A stretch of DNA of 64,000 bases from Streptomyces wuyuanensis (lineage in GTDB: Bacteria > Actinomycetota > Actinomycetes > Streptomycetales > Streptomycetaceae). The DNA is taken from positions 1 to 64,000 of the forward strand of contig NZ_FNHI01000028.1 of the NCBI RefSeq assembly GCF_900103455.1. The letters run 5' to 3'. Below, one piece after another: positions 44,744-51,811 of this stretch (its first letter is position 1; each line of letters starts with the position of its first letter). The notes beneath the pieces are model-generated. The model was not told the DNA's origin. It worked only from the letters and a program-made list of their open reading frames with translations, and did no database searches. A program made the translations under genes and the position numbers.

Positions 44744-45430
44744 GTGAGCAGCAGCCTTCGACGCGGCGCCCTCGCCGCGACTGCCCTCCTGATCTCGATC
44801 GCCTCCCTCTCCGCATGCGCCGCGGGCAACGACGCGCAGACGCTCGGCGTCAGGCCGGACAACGCCGAGACCTCGGTGGGCGACATCAAGATCCAGAACG
44901 CGACGGTGATCACCCAGCCGCAGCCCGGTGTCCAGGGCCAGGCCGCCGTGTCGGCGACCCTGTTCAACGACGGGACCAAGGAGCAGACGCTCGACTCCGT
45001 CACCCTGCCCGGCACCAAGGCCACGGTGAAGCTGTCCCCCGCCACCGGCTCCGGCCCGATCACGGTGGCCCCCGGCGGCTCGGTCGTCCTGGGCGGCAAG
45101 GGCAACCCGTCCGGCGTCGTCGAGAACAGCGCCGAGGCCGGCCGGCTGGGCGACGTCCAGCGGATCGTCTTCCGGTTCAGCGAGACCGGCGACGTCCCGG
45201 TCGACGCGTTCGTCGTGCCCGCGGCGGACTACTACCGCGACTACGGCCCGTCCAGCGTGCCGCAGCCGCCGGCCTCGTCCCCGGCCGCCAGCCCGACCGG
45301 CTCGGCCCCGGCGGAGGGCGCCCACGGCAACGAGGCCGAGGACGGCGAGAGCGGCGACCACAGCGGCGAGCACAGCGGCGAGCCCACCCCGTCGGACTCC
45401 GCCTCCGCGTCCCAGAACGCGGGTCACTGA
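44744..45430 (+). CDS. Conserved Streptomyces lipoprotein of unknown function
   Basis: The 228-residue protein has a signal peptide with lipobox LSAC near residue 25. A beta-sandwich-like domain follows (IKIQNATVITQPQPGVQGQAAVSATLFNDGTKEQTLDSVTLPG, ITVAPGGSVVLGGKGNPSGVV) with a loose resemblance to PCuAC/DUF461 proteins. The tail is Pro/Ser/Gly- and His/Glu-rich. The divergent carD gene and the convergent phoRP operon are probably unrelated. Copper or metal binding by the tail is speculative. Confidence 0.75.
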   Translation: MSSSLRRGALAATALLISIASLSACAAGNDAQTLGVRPDNAETSVGDIKIQNATVITQPQPGVQGQAAVSATLFNDGTKEQTLDSVTLPGTKATVKLSPATGSGPITVAPGGSVVLGGKGNPSGVVENSAEAGRLGDVQRIVFRFSETGDVPVDAFVVPAADYYRDYGPSSVPQPPASSPAASPTGSAPAEGAHGNEAEDGESGDHSGEHSGEPTPSDSASASQNAGH

Positions 45431-45494
45431 CACCCCTCCGGCACGGCGTGTGAACCCGGGGCGCCTCGCCTCGCGCACCGGCCGTGCACGGCAC

Positions 45495-45542
45495 GTACGA
45501 AGGCGGCCCCGCCGGGACTTCCCGGCGGGGCCGCCTTCGTAC
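45495..45542. terminator. Long bidirectional terminator hairpin
   Basis: Arms 45495-45517 and 45520-45542 are a perfect 23-bp inverted repeat around a 2-nt centre, placed between the convergent lipoprotein gene and phoP. Confidence 0.9.
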
Positions 45543-45588
45543 GCACTCGGCCCGAACTCGGCCCGACCCGGACGGGGCCGGGGCGGGC

Positions 45589-46269
45589 CTACGGCTCGAA
45601 CTTGTAGCCGAGGCCGCGCACCGTCACCAGGTAGCGCGGGGCTCCCGGGTCGGGCTCGATCTTGGCGCGCAAGCGCTTGACGTGGACGTCGAGGGTCTTG
45701 GTGTCCCCCACGTAGTCCGCGCCCCAGACGCGGTCGATCAGCTGCATGCGGGTCAGGACGCGGCCCGCGTTGCGCAGGAGCATCTCCAGGAGGTCGAACT
45801 CCTTCAGCGGGAGGTCGACCTTCCCGCCCGCCACCGTGACCACGTGACGGTCCACGTCCATGCGGACCGGACCGGCCTCGAGCGCCGCCGGGGCGACCTC
45901 CTCCGGCTCGCCGCGACGGCGCAGGACCGCGCGGATGCGGGCGACCAGCTCCCGCGAGGAGAACGGCTTGGTCACGTAGTCGTCGGCTCCGATCTCCAGG
46001 CCGACGACCTTGTCGATCTCGCTGTCCTTGGCCGTGACCATGATGACCGGGACGTTGGACCGGCCGCGCAGCTGGCGGCAGACCTCGGTGCCGGGCAGTC
46101 CGGGCAGCATCAGGTCGAGCAGGACGAGGTCGGCTCCGTTGCGCTCGAACTCGTCGAGGCCCTCGGGCCCGGTGGTCGCGACCGCGACCTCGAAGCCCTC
46201 CTTGCGGAGCATGTAGGAAAGAGCGTCGCTGAAGGACTCCTCGTCCTCGACGACAAGCACTCGGGTCAC
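45589..46269 (-). CDS. phoP: Phosphate response regulator PhoP
   Basis: The 226-residue OmpR-family regulator has receiver with acidic VEDEES, phospho-acceptor D52 (VLLDLMLPG) and YVTKPFSSREL. The C-terminal winged helix is VDLPLKEFDLLEMLLRNAGRVLTRMQLIDRVWG, then TLDVHVKRLRAKIE. It activates the pho regulon in phosphate limitation and also represses nitrogen and antibiotic genes in Streptomyces. It overlaps phoR by 4 bp. Confidence 0.96.
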   Translation of the reverse strand: MTRVLVVEDEESFSDALSYMLRKEGFEVAVATTGPEGLDEFERNGADLVLLDLMLPGLPGTEVCRQLRGRSNVPVIMVTAKDSEIDKVVGLEIGADDYVTKPFSSRELVARIRAVLRRRGEPEEVAPAALEAGPVRMDVDRHVVTVAGGKVDLPLKEFDLLEMLLRNAGRVLTRMQLIDRVWGADYVGDTKTLDVHVKRLRAKIEPDPGAPRYLVTVRGLGYKFEP

Positions 46270-47687
46270 GGAAGGACCTCCGGGGCAGGCAGTGGTTCGC
46301 GTGGTGTGGTCCGAAGATGAGGACCGGAAGGGGAGTCGGGGTCCGAGTCCGGCCGGCGCTCCGCCCCGGCACCGGGGCCGTCGCGGTGACCGGGAGCGGC
46401 GTCGGAATCGGGACCGGAGTGGGATTCGGAATCGGGTGCTGCTGGATCGGGGTCGTACGGTCCGTCGTCGGCACGGTCGCCGCCCCGGACCTGCGTACGG
46501 TCCCTGACGGAGCCGGCCTCCGGCAACCGCAGGGTGAAGGTGGAGCCCTGGCCCTCGGTACTCCAGACCGTGACCTCCCCGCCGTGTGAGGCGGCCACGT
46601 GCTTGACGATGGCCAGGCCCAGGCCCGTGCCGCCGGTCGCGCGGGAGCGGGCGGGGTCGACGCGGTAGAACCGCTCGAAGATCCGCTCGCGGTCCTTCTC
46701 GGAGATGCCGATGCCCTGGTCGGTCACCGCGATCTCGATCTGGTCCCCGCCCGGCGCGGTGACGCGGCGCGCGGCGATACCCACGCGGGTGCGGGCCGGG
46801 GAGTAGTTCACGGCGTTCTCGACGAGATTGCCGAGCGCCGCAGCCAGCTGGCCCCGGTTGCCCCAGACGTGCAGGCCGACGGCGCCTCCACCGGTGCCGT
46901 CGCCCCGGGAGGTGCCGCCGACGGCCATGGTGATCTGCTTGGTCGACGCCGTGTGGCGGGACCGGTCGATGGCCTCCGCGACCAGTTCGTCCACGCGCAC
47001 GGGCTCGGCGTCCTCCAGCGGGTCGTCGTTCTGCACCCGGGAGAGGTCGATGAGCTCCTGCACGAGGTTGGTCAGCCGGGTGGCCTCGATCTGCATCCGG
47101 CCCGCGAAGCGGGTGACCGCCTCGGGGTCGTCGGAGGCGTCCATGACGGCCTCGGAGAGCAGCGAGAGAGCGCCGACCGGGGTCTTGAGCTCATGGCTCA
47201 CGTTGGCGACGAAGTCGCGCCGTACCGCTTCGATGCGCCGGGCCTCGGTGAGGTCCTCGACGAGCAGCAGCACCAGGCGGGAGCCCAGCGGAGCGACCCG
47301 GGCGGAGACGGCGAGGGCCTCGCCGCGTCCGGTGCCGCGCCGCGGCAGGTCGAGTTCCACCTGCCGTATCTCGCCGTCGCGGCGGGTGTCGCGGGCCATG
47401 TGGAGCATGGGTTCCACGGCCAGCTTGCCGCCCCTGACCAGGCCGAGCGCATACGCGGCCGAGCTGGCCTTGACGACGGAGTCGCTCTCGTCGAGCACGA
47501 CCGCCGAGGAGCGCAGCACGGAGAGCACCGTGTCGACGCCGGGCGGCAGCACGGCGTCCGTGTGCAGGGAACTGCGGGTGGGCCTCGCCTGGTCGCGCTC
47601 GCTCCAGCGGAACGCCAGCATGGCGATCACGCCGGTGCACACCCCGGCGATCGCGGCCAATGCGGCGACCGCCGCGTTCACGTCCAT
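46266..47687 (-). CDS. phoR: Phosphate sensor histidine kinase PhoR
   Basis: The 473-residue kinase has one N-terminal membrane helix (AAVAALAAIAGVCTGVIAMLAF, ~5-26) and a PAS-like segment. HisKA is RRDFVANVSHELKTPVGAL (H165), and the HATPase has NLVENAVNYSP, DQGIGISEKDRERIFERFYR and GGTGLGLAIVKH. The last ~90 residues are a disordered Asp/Pro/Ser-rich tail. There is no extracellular sensor domain, so the phosphate signal probably comes through PhoU and transporter contacts. TAACCT (47699-47694) lies 6 nt before the ATG: leaderless phoRP mRNA is likely. Confidence 0.95.
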   Translation of the reverse strand: MDVNAAVAALAAIAGVCTGVIAMLAFRWSERDQARPTRSSLHTDAVLPPGVDTVLSVLRSSAVVLDESDSVVKASSAAYALGLVRGGKLAVEPMLHMARDTRRDGEIRQVELDLPRRGTGRGEALAVSARVAPLGSRLVLLLVEDLTEARRIEAVRRDFVANVSHELKTPVGALSLLSEAVMDASDDPEAVTRFAGRMQIEATRLTNLVQELIDLSRVQNDDPLEDAEPVRVDELVAEAIDRSRHTASTKQITMAVGGTSRGDGTGGGAVGLHVWGNRGQLAAALGNLVENAVNYSPARTRVGIAARRVTAPGGDQIEIAVTDQGIGISEKDRERIFERFYRVDPARSRATGGTGLGLAIVKHVAASHGGEVTVWSTEGQGSTFTLRLPEAGSVRDRTQVRGGDRADDGPYDPDPAAPDSESHSGPDSDAAPGHRDGPGAGAERRPDSDPDSPSGPHLRTTPREPLPAPEVLP

Positions 47688-47760
47688 GCATCCAGGTTAT
47701 GCACGCTCGTCGCGGCTCTCCCAGCCATCCGAGTGGCACCTCGAACAGTCGTCGCCCAGA

Positions 47761-47793
47761 GTTCACCAAGGGGAAGGGAGCGGTTCACTTGGC
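47761..47793. promoter_or_regulatory. PHO box between phoR and phoU
   Basis: Three consecutive 11-nt direct-repeat units are present: GTTCACCAAGG, GGAAGGGAGCG and GTTCACTTGGC. The outer two carry the conserved GTTCA and the middle one is degenerate, as in the known phoRP-phoU control region. PhoP binding here would regulate both divergent units. Confidence 0.85.
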
Positions 47794-47885
47794 AGGGTGG
47801 ATCCGGACGCGTTGCGGACGGAACGTGGGAGCGTGGGGGTTCAGCCCCACCCGGACCCCCTGACGCTTTCTAGAGAGGGAACCCC

Positions 47886-48563
47886 ATGCGGGACGCGTAC
47901 CACGAGGAACTGGACTCGATCGGCGAGGGCCTCGTCGAGATGGCCAGGCTGGTCGGCTCGGCGATCGGGCGCGCCACCACGGCCATGCTCGACGCCGATC
48001 TCAAGCTCGCGGAGAGCGTGATCGCCGCGGACCAGAAGGTCGACGATCTGCAGCACGATCTGGAGGCCCGGGCGATAGCCCTGCTGGCCCGCCAGCAGCC
48101 GGTCGCGACCGACCTCCGCATCGTGGTGACCTCGCTGCGCATGAGCGCGGACCTGGAGCGCTCGGGCGACCTGGCCCAGCACGTGGCCAAGCTGGCCCGG
48201 CTGCGCTTCCCGGACTCGGCGGTCCCGCGGGACCTGCACGCGACCATCCTGGAGATGGGGCAGCTCGCGCAGCGTCTGATGGCGAAGGCCGCGGAGGTCA
48301 TCATCACCAAGGACGTCGACCTGGCACTCCAGCTGGAGACGGACGACGACGAGATGGACCTGCTGCACCGCACGCTCTTCACGCACCTGATCGACGACCG
48401 CTGGAAGCACGGCATCGAGACCGCGGTCGACGTCACGCTGCTCGGGCGCTACTACGAGCGGTACGCCGACCACGCGGTGGCCGTCGCCAAGCGCGTCGTG
48501 TACCTGGTCACGGGCGAACACGCGGACGAGCTCCAGCCGGAGACGAGAGTCGAGGGCGCGTAG
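47886..48563 (+). CDS. phoU: Phosphate signalling regulator PhoU
   Basis: The 225-residue all-helical protein has two PhoU domains (~10-100 and ~115-205). The metal-binding-type motifs are MSADLERSGDLAQHVAKLA and LGRYYERYADHAVAVAKRV. PhoU restrains PhoR when phosphate is ample. It is divergent from phoRP with a PHO box between. Confidence 0.96.
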   Translation: MRDAYHEELDSIGEGLVEMARLVGSAIGRATTAMLDADLKLAESVIAADQKVDDLQHDLEARAIALLARQQPVATDLRIVVTSLRMSADLERSGDLAQHVAKLARLRFPDSAVPRDLHATILEMGQLAQRLMAKAAEVIITKDVDLALQLETDDDEMDLLHRTLFTHLIDDRWKHGIETAVDVTLLGRYYERYADHAVAVAKRVVYLVTGEHADELQPETRVEGA

Positions 48564-48589
48564 CGGGCGGACCGGCGGCGGGCGGCGGC

Positions 48590-48683
48590 GTCCGGCGGCG
48601 GGCGGCGCCCGGTGACGTCCGGCGGTGACCGGTGACGTCCGGCGGTGGGCGGCGCCCGGTGGCCTCCGGCGGTGACCGGCGGT
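48590..48683. repeat. 47-bp tandem duplication within the phoU-downstream gap
   Basis: Unit 1 (48590-48636) and unit 2 (48637-48683) are directly repeated with about seven differences. They are built from GTCCGGCGG and CGGTGACC elements. The 303-bp gap from 48564 to 48866 holds nothing else that I can identify apart from the ribosome site of the next gene. Confidence 0.85.
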
Positions 48684-48866
48684 GTCCGGTGCGGGCGGGG
48701 ACCCGGGCCGGGAACGGCGGCGGGGCGGTCGGGCGGGGCGGGGCGGTCGGCGCGCCGGGCGGGGAGCGGCTCGCGGCGACTTGGCCTCCGTGCGCCGTTG
48801 ATGCGCCGGGCCGAGTGGGCATGCAATGGGGAGAGGCGTCAAAGGTGCGCCTTTGAGGAGGATCCC

Positions 48867-49016
48867 ATGGCCGACTCCCCCACGACCGACCCGCGCCAGG
48901 AAGTGTCCGTCGAAGTGCCCCTGGAGCCGCGCCGGCTCCCGTTGCTCGGTGCCTGCGGCTGCGGCTCGGGCTGTGGCTGCGGCTGCCAGTCGGGCGCGCC
49001 CTGCCAGTGCGGCTGA
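48867..49016 (+). CDS. Small Cys/Gly-rich peptide
   Basis: The 49-residue protein has an acidic leader (MADSPTTDPRQEVSVEVPLE, 1-20) and then a tail with seven Cys in CXC and CXXXC spacing (ACGCGSGCGCGCQSGAPCQCG). GAGGAGG is 5 nt before the ATG, and a terminator follows 15 nt after the stop, so it is very probably expressed. The Cys-X-Cys pattern suggests thiolate metal binding, like a metallothionein. No RiPP-modifying enzyme is nearby. I believe similar peptides recur across Streptomyces, but no function is known to me. Confidence 0.8.
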   Translation: MADSPTTDPRQEVSVEVPLEPRRLPLLGACGCGSGCGCGCQSGAPCQCG

Positions 49017-49031
49017 CCGTCCGTGCGCCCG

Positions 49032-49060
49032 AGGGACCCGTCCGTGCGGACGGGTCCCTT
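49032..49060 (+). terminator. Terminator of the Cys-rich peptide gene
   Basis: A perfect 12-bp stem (49032-49043 with 49048-49059) with loop GTGC lies 15 nt past the stop. Confidence 0.8.
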
Positions 49061-49133
49061 CGGGCCGCCGTGGGGAAAGCGGACGTTCGCAGCGCAGGGA
49101 GCGGACGGCGCACCATACCCGGCGCGCGGTTCC

Positions 49134-49607
49134 TCAGGAGACGGGAGCCAGGTCCAGTACGCCGACGGTCTGGCCGCCGCTCATCTCACCGGTGGTCCGG
49201 AAGCCGAGCTTCAGATAGAACGCGCCGGGCCCGGCATCCCCCGGCTCCCAGGTCGTGAAGAGGCGGTCCCGTCCGCGCCGCCTGATCTCCTCGCCGACCG
49301 CCCCCACGGCGAACCGTCCGTACCCTCGGCCCTGCGCATCCGCGGCGATGTTCAGCCGCCACAGACCGCTGCGCCGGTCCTCCGGGAACTTGGCCGGATT
49401 CCACGCGATGTCGAGGAACGCCATGAGGAAGCCGACGAGCCGGTCCCCGTCGAACATCAGCCGCGGCCAGGCCGTCTCACCCCACGCGTACGCCTCGGCG
49501 AGCGAGACGGCGACCGGCTCGACGTTCTTCTCCTGCTCGGGCCGCACGCCCAGCTTCAGCGCGGCTTCCACGTTGTCCGGCGTGATCTTCTCCAGGCGCA
49601 AGGTCAT
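49134..49607 (-). CDS. GNAT N-acetyltransferase
   Basis: The 157-residue protein has the acetyl-CoA binding loop LNIAADAQGRGYGRFAVGAV (~85-104) and late FYLKLGFRTTGE. Close to diamine/spermidine acetyltransferase types by length and motif order, but the substrate is undecided. TAGCGT (49619-49614) is 6 nt before the ATG, a leaderless start. Confidence 0.88.
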   Translation of the reverse strand: MTLRLEKITPDNVEAALKLGVRPEQEKNVEPVAVSLAEAYAWGETAWPRLMFDGDRLVGFLMAFLDIAWNPAKFPEDRRSGLWRLNIAADAQGRGYGRFAVGAVGEEIRRRGRDRLFTTWEPGDAGPGAFYLKLGFRTTGEMSGGQTVGVLDLAPVS

Positions 49608-49678
49608 TCGCGCACGCTAGCAACGAACGCGCCCCCGCCCGGGGGCGGTTCGTTGCCGCGCACTGCTGCCGCCCGCGC

Positions 49679-49939
49679 TCACCTCACGGCGACGAGGATG
49701 ACCACGACGTCGTTGAAGTTCCTGTCGAAGTTGTCGTAGTACCGGTCGTAGTACCGATCGTGGTGCCGGTAGTCGCGGTAGTCGTCGTAGTAACCGCAGC
49801 CCCCGCCCCTCCAGTCGGAACATCCACGATCAGCCGTTACCTGGCTCGCGGCGAGCGCCCCGGTTGCCGGCAGCACACCGAGTGCGAGCCCTGCGACTCC
49901 TGCCGACAACGCGGCTACGATCCTGCGGCGCATTCCCAT
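49679..49939 (-). CDS. Small secreted Tyr/Asp/Arg-rich protein
   Basis: The 86-residue protein has a signal peptide (MRRRIVAALSAGVAGLALGVLPATGALAA) and a ~55-residue mature part. It contains two Cys (GCSDWRGGGC), then a DYRDYRHHDRYYDRYYDNFDRNF stretch, and ends hydrophobic (VVVILVAVR). No family is recognised. The dense Tyr/His/Asp composition could favour self-association or metal contact. The start may be the first or third codon (both ATG). Confidence 0.6.
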   Translation of the reverse strand: MGMRRRIVAALSAGVAGLALGVLPATGALAASQVTADRGCSDWRGGGCGYYDDYRDYRHHDRYYDRYYDNFDRNFNDVVVILVAVR

Positions 49940-50336
49940 GCACCTCCGACCATGAGAATTAATCGGACTTTCAAGGCATTTCCAGCGTCCTCCCCCTACG
50001 GGGACCTGTCAAAGAGAACGGCGACCATGACCGGCGAACACACTTCCTGCTGGTCTGCGACGACGTTCCCCGGGAGATGCTGCTCACGGATCCGGGCGAG
50101 GCAGCGGTCGCGGCCCTCCGGGGCGCGGGCGGGCGAGCAGAGGTGCGGGAGCGGCCGGAGCGGGACCGCCTCGAGATCTCACGGGCGGCATCGCGACGCG
50201 GCACCTCATGCCCTCCAGCCGGGAACAGACCAGCAGAGCCGTGTCCGAGATTTTTGTGAAGTGTCTGCACCCCGAACCGTGATCAGCAAGTGGTTCGGCA
50301 GGATGCTCAAGCGCGGTTACTTCGGGGAGGGAATCC
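49940..50336. other. Intergenic region of reduced GC (397 bp)
   Basis: No supported gene is present. One plus-strand frame reads protein-like without a start codon: KENGDHDRRTHFLLVCDD then VPREMLLTDPGEAAVAALRG, from about 50015 to 50259. It could be the remnant of a lost gene. The 5' part (49960-50030) is distinctly AT-rich for this chromosome. GGGGAGGG near the end is the ribosome site of the next gene. Confidence 0.35.
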
Positions 50337-50834
50337 ATGCACTCTGCGGATGACGTCATCAATCTGATCCATCTGGCCGACAGGCCCGGCACCAGTGGGC
50401 ACAGTGTCTCTGTGCGCGTCCTGGGTCGCTCTCAACCCGGAATCCTGACCGGCCATGACCTCCTCGATTGCGAGATCGTCATCGTGGCTGAGGAGTCCCT
50501 CAATGCCTCCTTCGTGGTGACCCTCTTCCCTGAGGACCTGGAGGACTGGGAGGAGACTTTGGTGGGGCTGGAGGCCCGACGGTTCGCCACGTGGCTCAAC
50601 TCCGGGCGGACTCCTTCCATGAGGTTCAAGCCCCAGGAGAGCGGCGGGCTCTTGGTGTCCGTGCACGACGGGCCGTCGACTGGGATCACGGTCACTCTCC
50701 CGTTGTTCGTGCTACCGCCGACGTGGGCCGCCGAGCAGCGCGACCTTCTCACCCGGGTGCGTGAGGTCTACCGCCCTGATGTGGTAGAGACGTCACCCGG
50801 TGCGTACGAGTGGCGGGGTGACCGCCACTCCTGA
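50337..50834 (+). CDS. DUF5959-like conserved protein
   Basis: The 165-residue protein (INLIHLADRPGTSGHSVSVRVLGRSQPGILTGHDLLDCEIVIV, LFPEDLEDWEETL, GLLVSVHDGPSTGITVTLPLF) matches what I recall of DUF5959 in Streptomyces; the family number is from memory. The role is unknown. GGGGAGGG is 5 nt before the ATG. Third-position GC is visibly lower than in flanking genes (several gag/ctt/act/ttg codons), suggesting recent acquisition. Confidence 0.75.
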   Translation: MHSADDVINLIHLADRPGTSGHSVSVRVLGRSQPGILTGHDLLDCEIVIVAEESLNASFVVTLFPEDLEDWEETLVGLEARRFATWLNSGRTPSMRFKPQESGGLLVSVHDGPSTGITVTLPLFVLPPTWAAEQRDLLTRVREVYRPDVVETSPGAYEWRGDRHS

Positions 50835-50862
50835 CGGCCCAGAGACGACCCCGGGACAGCCA

Positions 50863-50903
50863 TAAGCCCCCTCCTCGCGGAAAAGTCGCAGGTAGGGGGC
50901 TTA
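50863..50903 (-). terminator. gpmA terminator
   Basis: TAAGCCCCCT-CCTGCGA-type arms (50863-50878 with 50888-50903) are separated by a short loop with minor mismatches. They start 12 nt past the gpmA stop and also serve the convergent upstream gene. Confidence 0.75.
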
Positions 50904-50914
50904 AAGCGGTCGCG

Positions 50915-51676
50915 TTACTTCTTCTTGCCCTGGTTCTTGACGGCCTCGATCGCCGCCGCCGCGGCCTCGGGGTCGAGGTACGTGCCGCCCGGGTTGAGCG
51001 GCTTGAAGTCGGCGTCCAGGTCGTACGCCAGCGGGATGCCCGTCGGGATGTTCAGGCCCGCGATGTCGGCGTCGGAGATGCCGTCCAGGTGCTTGACCAG
51101 GGCCCGCAGGCTGTTGCCGTGGGCGGCGACGAGGACCGTGCGGCCGGTCAGCAGGTCCGGGACGATGGCGTCGTACCAGTACGGGAGCATGCGGACGACG
51201 ACGTCCTTGAGGCACTCGGTGCGCGGACGCAACTCCGGCGGGATCGTCGCGTAGCGGGCGTCGTGCGCCTGGGAGAACTCGTTGTCGTCGTCGATCGGCG
51301 GCGGCGGGACGTCGTAGGAGCGGCGCCACAGCATGAACTGCTCCTCGCCGAACTCCGCGAGGGTCTGCGCCTTGTCCTTGCCCTGCAGAGCGCCGTAGTG
51401 GCGTTCGTTCAGACGCCAGGAGCGGTGCACCGGGATCCAGTGGCGGTCCGCGGCCTCCAGCGCGAGCTGGGCGGTGCGGATGGCGCGCTTCTGGAGCGAG
51501 GTGTGCACCACGTCGGGGAGCAGACCGGCGTCCTCGAGCAGCTCGCCGCCGCGGACAGCCTCCTTCTCGCCCTTCTCGGTGAGGTTGACGTCCACCCAGC
51601 CGGTGAACAGGTTCTTCGCGTTCCATTCGCTCTCGCCGTGGCGGAGGAGGATCAGCTTGTACGTCGCGTCGGCCAT
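50915..51676 (-). CDS. gpmA: 2,3-bisphosphoglycerate-dependent phosphoglycerate mutase
   Basis: The 253-residue dPGM has LILLRHGESEWNAKNLFTGWVDVNLTEKG with the phosphohistidine near residue 13, the SLQKRAIRTAQ and RLNERHYGALQGKDK motifs, and late VAAHGNSLRALVKHLDG. It interconverts 3- and 2-phosphoglycerate in glycolysis. TAGGCT (51689-51684) is 7 nt before the ATG with no ribosome site, a leaderless start for a highly expressed housekeeping gene. Confidence 0.97.
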   Translation of the reverse strand: MADATYKLILLRHGESEWNAKNLFTGWVDVNLTEKGEKEAVRGGELLEDAGLLPDVVHTSLQKRAIRTAQLALEAADRHWIPVHRSWRLNERHYGALQGKDKAQTLAEFGEEQFMLWRRSYDVPPPPIDDDNEFSQAHDARYATIPPELRPRTECLKDVVVRMLPYWYDAIVPDLLTGRTVLVAAHGNSLRALVKHLDGISDADIAGLNIPTGIPLAYDLDADFKPLNPGGTYLDPEAAAAAIEAVKNQGKKK

Positions 51677-51811
51677 GGGGCCGAGCCTAATCGACGCCCG
51701 TCACGGCCGACGATTGACGTCCGGCGTCAATTCACTGGCCTTCCGGAGCAGCCCGCTTGTAAGTTGCTGATCGCCGCAGAGCCACTTACACCGCCCCGGG
51801 GGGATGCCCGT

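Noticed and set aside
44563..46474. Long minus-strand frames over the lipoprotein gene and phoP
   Set aside because: They run antisense to the lipoprotein gene and out of frame with phoP, and show only Arg/Pro/Ala bias.
48867..49016. RiPP precursor peptide
   Set aside because: The Cys-rich tail is suggestive, but no cyclase, YcaO, radical SAM or protease gene lies nearby.
50077..50259. Small plus-strand ORF beginning MLLTDPGEAAV
   Set aside because: The protein-like reading continues upstream without any start codon and there is no ribosome site. It is kept only as a possible remnant.
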